NCBI RefSeq assembly: GCF_025252405.1
Contig: NZ_CP104307.1
Location: 558,001-622,000 of the forward strand
Source of the DNA: Flavobacterium sp. TR2
GTDB taxonomy: Bacteria > Bacteroidota > Bacteroidia > Flavobacteriales > Flavobacteriaceae
Direction of reading: 5' to 3'
Length of the DNA stretch: 64,000 bases
The notes below the pieces were generated by a model that searched no databases, was not told the origin of the DNA, and saw only the letters and a program-made list of their open reading frames with translations. The translations under genes were made by a program, and so were the position numbers. Positions 61,450 to 64,000 of the stretch are shown in pieces; the stretch's first letter is position 1; every line of letters begins with the position of its first letter.

Positions 61450-61488
61450 AATCCGTCTGGTTTATTGCATCAGACGGATTTTTTTATT
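61450..61488 (+). terminator. Terminator of frr
   Basis: Perfect 10-bp stem AATCCGTCTG / CAGACGGATT (61450-61459, 61471-61480) followed by TTTTTATTG. Confidence 0.9.
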
Positions 61489-61545
61489 GCTATTTTTGCA
61501 TACGAAAATTAATTTCCTTTCGTTTTTGAAACTATATCATTCTGT

Positions 61546-64000
61546 ATGAAGCTATTTTGTTTTTTGACTTTGTTTTTTACGCTTACTCTTCAGGCGCAAA
61601 TTCAAATAAACGGAATCGTGACCGATTCAAACAACAAACCTCTTCCGTTTGCCACCATCACGACCTCAGAAAACAATAACACTATTACAGATGTTGACGG
61701 TAAATTTATTTTTAAAATTAGCGCCACCGCCGCATCGCTTAAAGTTTCTTATATTGGTTTTCAAACCAAAACGATTGCTTTAATTAATAACAAAACGTTT
61801 TATTCGGTAGCACTGCAACAACAAGCCGATGACTTAAAAGAAGTTGTTGTTTCTAATGAAAACCCTGCCTTAACTATAATAAAAAAGGTTATTGCCAATA
61901 AATCGATAAACGATCCTCAAAAGAAACTCAATAATTTTGAATACAAAACCTACAACAAGCTTATCGTAACCGCCAATCCAGATTCGATCGACGGCCGCAT
62001 TGACACTTCTGCTGCATACAAAGATTTAAACAAAAAGACCATTAACATCGATTCTTCCGATTATAAGTTTAAAGAAATTGTAAGCAAACAGCACTTATTT
62101 CAGACTGAAAAAGTTTCTCAATATCAGTTTGGGAATAATAAATTAAAAGAAACTGTTCTGGGCACCAAAATCGCTGGTTTTAAACAGCCTATTTATGAAG
62201 TTCTGGCTTTTAATCTTCAATCTATTTCTATTTACGATTCTAATTACGAATTATTCGAAACCAAGTACGAAAATCCGATTTCTAAAAACGCTCCTTCAAG
62301 CTATAACTATAAACTGTTAGACACAGTCAGCATAAGAGGCCGCGATACGTATATGATTTATTTTAAAAACAAATCAAAACACAGAGCTTCTGGACTCGAA
62401 GGGGTTTTATACATCGATAAAGAAAATTATGCTGTCGCGAAAGCGGTAATGCGAATTAAAGGCGTACTGGACATCAGCGGCATTCATGAGTTTGAATATA
62501 TTCCGAAAGAGAAAATCTGGTTTCAGAGCAATACCACTTTTAAAATCGTAAAAGGAAAAAATGACGACGATATTCGCATTTTAGGCGGTACAATTCAATT
62601 TGACGGAGATGTTGAAGAGAATTCAGAACGCAGAAAAAAAGCGGCTTCAGATTTTACATATCTGCTTTCAGAAAGCAATAGTTTTGATGTTCGCGTGAAC
62701 ACCGACGCGCCAATAAAAAACCCTTCGCTTTATATCGAAATTAAAGACGATGCGGCCAAAAAACCAGAAAGTTTCTGGGAAGCTTACCGAAAAGAAAATC
62801 TTGATCTAAAAAGCCAAAAAACATATTTGCTGCTCGACAGCCTATCTGTTCGAAACAGGATTGAAAAACGCTTAGGAATTGGCCGAAAGATCATTAATGG
62901 CTTTTATCCTATTGGCCCAGTCGATTTGGATTTAAAAAAGATTATAAGCTACAACAACTATGAAGGTTTTCGTCTTGGCATAGGCGGCATTACAAATGAC
63001 CGTTTGTCCAAATTTTTCCGTGTGGAAGGCTATGGCGCTTATGGAACAAAAGACGGTGTTTTTAAATACAGCATCGGTGGCGGCGTTTTATTAGACAAAC
63101 ACACCAACACTTGGTTTAATGGCTATTACACCGACGATGTGCGAGAAATTGCGAGTACTGTTTTTTCTGTTGACAAACGCGTTTTTAAAATTTACGATCC
63201 GCGCCCGATAAACATCAGCACTTTTTATGAATATATTGGATGGCGCGCCAATGTCCAAACCAAATTTATTCCGAAAACCGAAGCTGTTTTAGAATTTTCG
63301 AGAAATTACATCGAGCCAAAATTTGATTATCTTTTTAATCTCAACGGAAAATTGTACTCCAATTATATCATGACAACAGCAATGCTTTCTATTGTTTGGG
63401 CGCCTTTCAGCAATTATATGCAGACTCCGACGGGAAGAACCGAAAGCGATAAAAAATTTCCGAGATTTACTTTCCAGTACACACAATCTCTGCCAAGTGT
63501 TCTTGAAAATGATTTTACCTTTAGCAAAATAGATTTTAAAGCCGAATACGAAAAACAGTACCTAAACCGCCAGAAAACAAGTTTACTGTTGCAGGGAGGC
63601 TTGGCAATGGGAGATGTTCCTATTACGCATTTGTACAATACAGCTCCGAATAACTTAACTAAAGAAACTGTTGTACAGCGTATCACTTTTGCGGGAAGAA
63701 ATGCTTTTGAAACGATGTATTTTAACGAGTTCTTCTCTAGCCAATATCTGATGTTTCAAATTAAACATGGTTTTGACCGAATTACAATCATGAAAAAAGT
63801 TCGTCCATCATTGGTTTTAGTTACCAGAATGGCATGGGGAAGCATGGAAAATCCCGAACAGCACGTTGGCCCAGCATACAAAACGCTTGATAAAGGGTAT
63901 TTTGAATCGGGAATAGAATTGAACAAAATCTTTAAAGGTTTTGGTTTAGGCGGATTTTATAGATATGGTCCAAACCAATTATTGAGATTTGAAGACAATA
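61546..64000 (+). CDS. DUF5686 family outer-membrane protein, partial
   Basis: ATG at 61546; 818 codons are visible and the C-terminus is beyond the window edge. Signal peptide (MKLFCFLTLFFTLTLQAQ), then a CarboxypepD_reg-like domain (residues about 19-105, GIVTDSNNKPLPFATITTS). The rest matches the DUF5686 family: FEYKTYNKLIVTANPDSID, TKIAGFKQPIYEVLAF, YEGFRLGIGGITNDRLSKFF, with the strand-rich barrel after about residue 450. Such proteins are large Bacteroidota outer-membrane proteins without TonB box or plug. Function unknown. The frame is open throughout. Confidence 0.8.
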   Translation, partial: MKLFCFLTLFFTLTLQAQIQINGIVTDSNNKPLPFATITTSENNNTITDVDGKFIFKISATAASLKVSYIGFQTKTIALINNKTFYSVALQQQADDLKEVVVSNENPALTIIKKVIANKSINDPQKKLNNFEYKTYNKLIVTANPDSIDGRIDTSAAYKDLNKKTINIDSSDYKFKEIVSKQHLFQTEKVSQYQFGNNKLKETVLGTKIAGFKQPIYEVLAFNLQSISIYDSNYELFETKYENPISKNAPSSYNYKLLDTVSIRGRDTYMIYFKNKSKHRASGLEGVLYIDKENYAVAKAVMRIKGVLDISGIHEFEYIPKEKIWFQSNTTFKIVKGKNDDDIRILGGTIQFDGDVEENSERRKKAASDFTYLLSESNSFDVRVNTDAPIKNPSLYIEIKDDAAKKPESFWEAYRKENLDLKSQKTYLLLDSLSVRNRIEKRLGIGRKIINGFYPIGPVDLDLKKIISYNNYEGFRLGIGGITNDRLSKFFRVEGYGAYGTKDGVFKYSIGGGVLLDKHTNTWFNGYYTDDVREIASTVFSVDKRVFKIYDPRPINISTFYEYIGWRANVQTKFIPKTEAVLEFSRNYIEPKFDYLFNLNGKLYSNYIMTTAMLSIVWAPFSNYMQTPTGRTESDKKFPRFTFQYTQSLPSVLENDFTFSKIDFKAEYEKQYLNRQKTSLLLQGGLAMGDVPITHLYNTAPNNLTKETVVQRITFAGRNAFETMYFNEFFSSQYLMFQIKHGFDRITIMKKVRPSLVLVTRMAWGSMENPEQHVGPAYKTLDKGYFESGIELNKIFKGFGLGGFYRYGPNQLLRFEDN

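Noticed and set aside
1..64000. tRNA, rRNA or prophage genes
   Set aside because: I found no T-loop GGTTCGAAT-type text in a cloverleaf context, no rRNA sequence and no phage structural genes.

Overview
This is a low-GC, densely coded stretch of a Bacteroidota chromosome, almost certainly a Flavobacterium (F. johnsoniae-like). The evidence is the gene families (DUF4271 beside hemD, DUF4296, DUF5686, DUF3098, a T9SS sorting tail, porin O/P, TonB receptors with carboxypeptidase-like N-termini), the absence of Shine-Dalgarno signals, and promoters of the Bacteroidetes type TTG-N17-23-TAnnTTTG. No rRNA, tRNA, CRISPR array or prophage is visible. One complete insertion sequence, of the IS3 family, lies at 32038-33481.

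Layout. 1-12 kb is housekeeping: nrdB (cut by the left edge), a DUF3109 protein, MarC, a short flavoprotein, an operon of HupE-like protein, dCMP deaminase, S41 protease and NTF2-like protein, a TerB-like protein, fbp, a GNAT enzyme and lysC. 12.3-16.6 kb is accessory: a small membrane protein, an XRE regulator and a run of secreted or lipid-anchored proteins, one with a zinc-protease HEVIH motif. 16.7-22.3 kb encodes an 1144-residue outer-membrane protein, an Ala/Lys coiled-coil protein with a PBCV-type basic adaptor tail, and a GT-B glycosyltransferase. 22.4-30.8 kb looks like a phosphate-starvation locus: porin O/P, PhoR-like kinase, PhoB-like regulator, TonB receptor, beta-helix-like lipoprotein and a T9SS cargo protein. 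The porin, receptor and lipoprotein promoters carry TAACA-type pentamers spaced every 11 bp in fixed register with the -7 box. 30.9-42 kb holds a LuxE-like protein, the IS3 element (inserted exactly in the loop of an old terminator hairpin), tyrS, an SDR-type epimerase, pyrC and DPM1-like synthase, DUF4271, hemD, an Lrp regulator and a YugP-type protease. 42-47 kb has a TPR histidine kinase with a NarL regulator, a divergent lipoprotein with a palindromic operator, and a hydrolase, sigma and membrane-protein unit. 48-51 kb is leuS with an in-frame palindromic insert. 51.2-55 kb is a ModE-like regulator, TonB receptor and molybdopterin-fold lipoprotein. 55.4-64 kb is ftsX, DUF3098, uppP, truB, a thioredoxin-like protein, pyrH, frr and a DUF5686 protein cut by the right edge. 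A 25-codon unlisted ORF lies at 58907-58984.

The intergenic spaces are unusually rich in short palindromic repeats of at least nine families. They mostly occur as inverted pairs and in two places have grown into tandem arrays (99-bp and 135-bp periods). The most interesting items are the 11-bp operator arrays of the phosphate-type locus, the ModE/TonB/molybdopterin-fold triad, the coding palindrome in leuS, and the IS3 insertion into a terminator loop.
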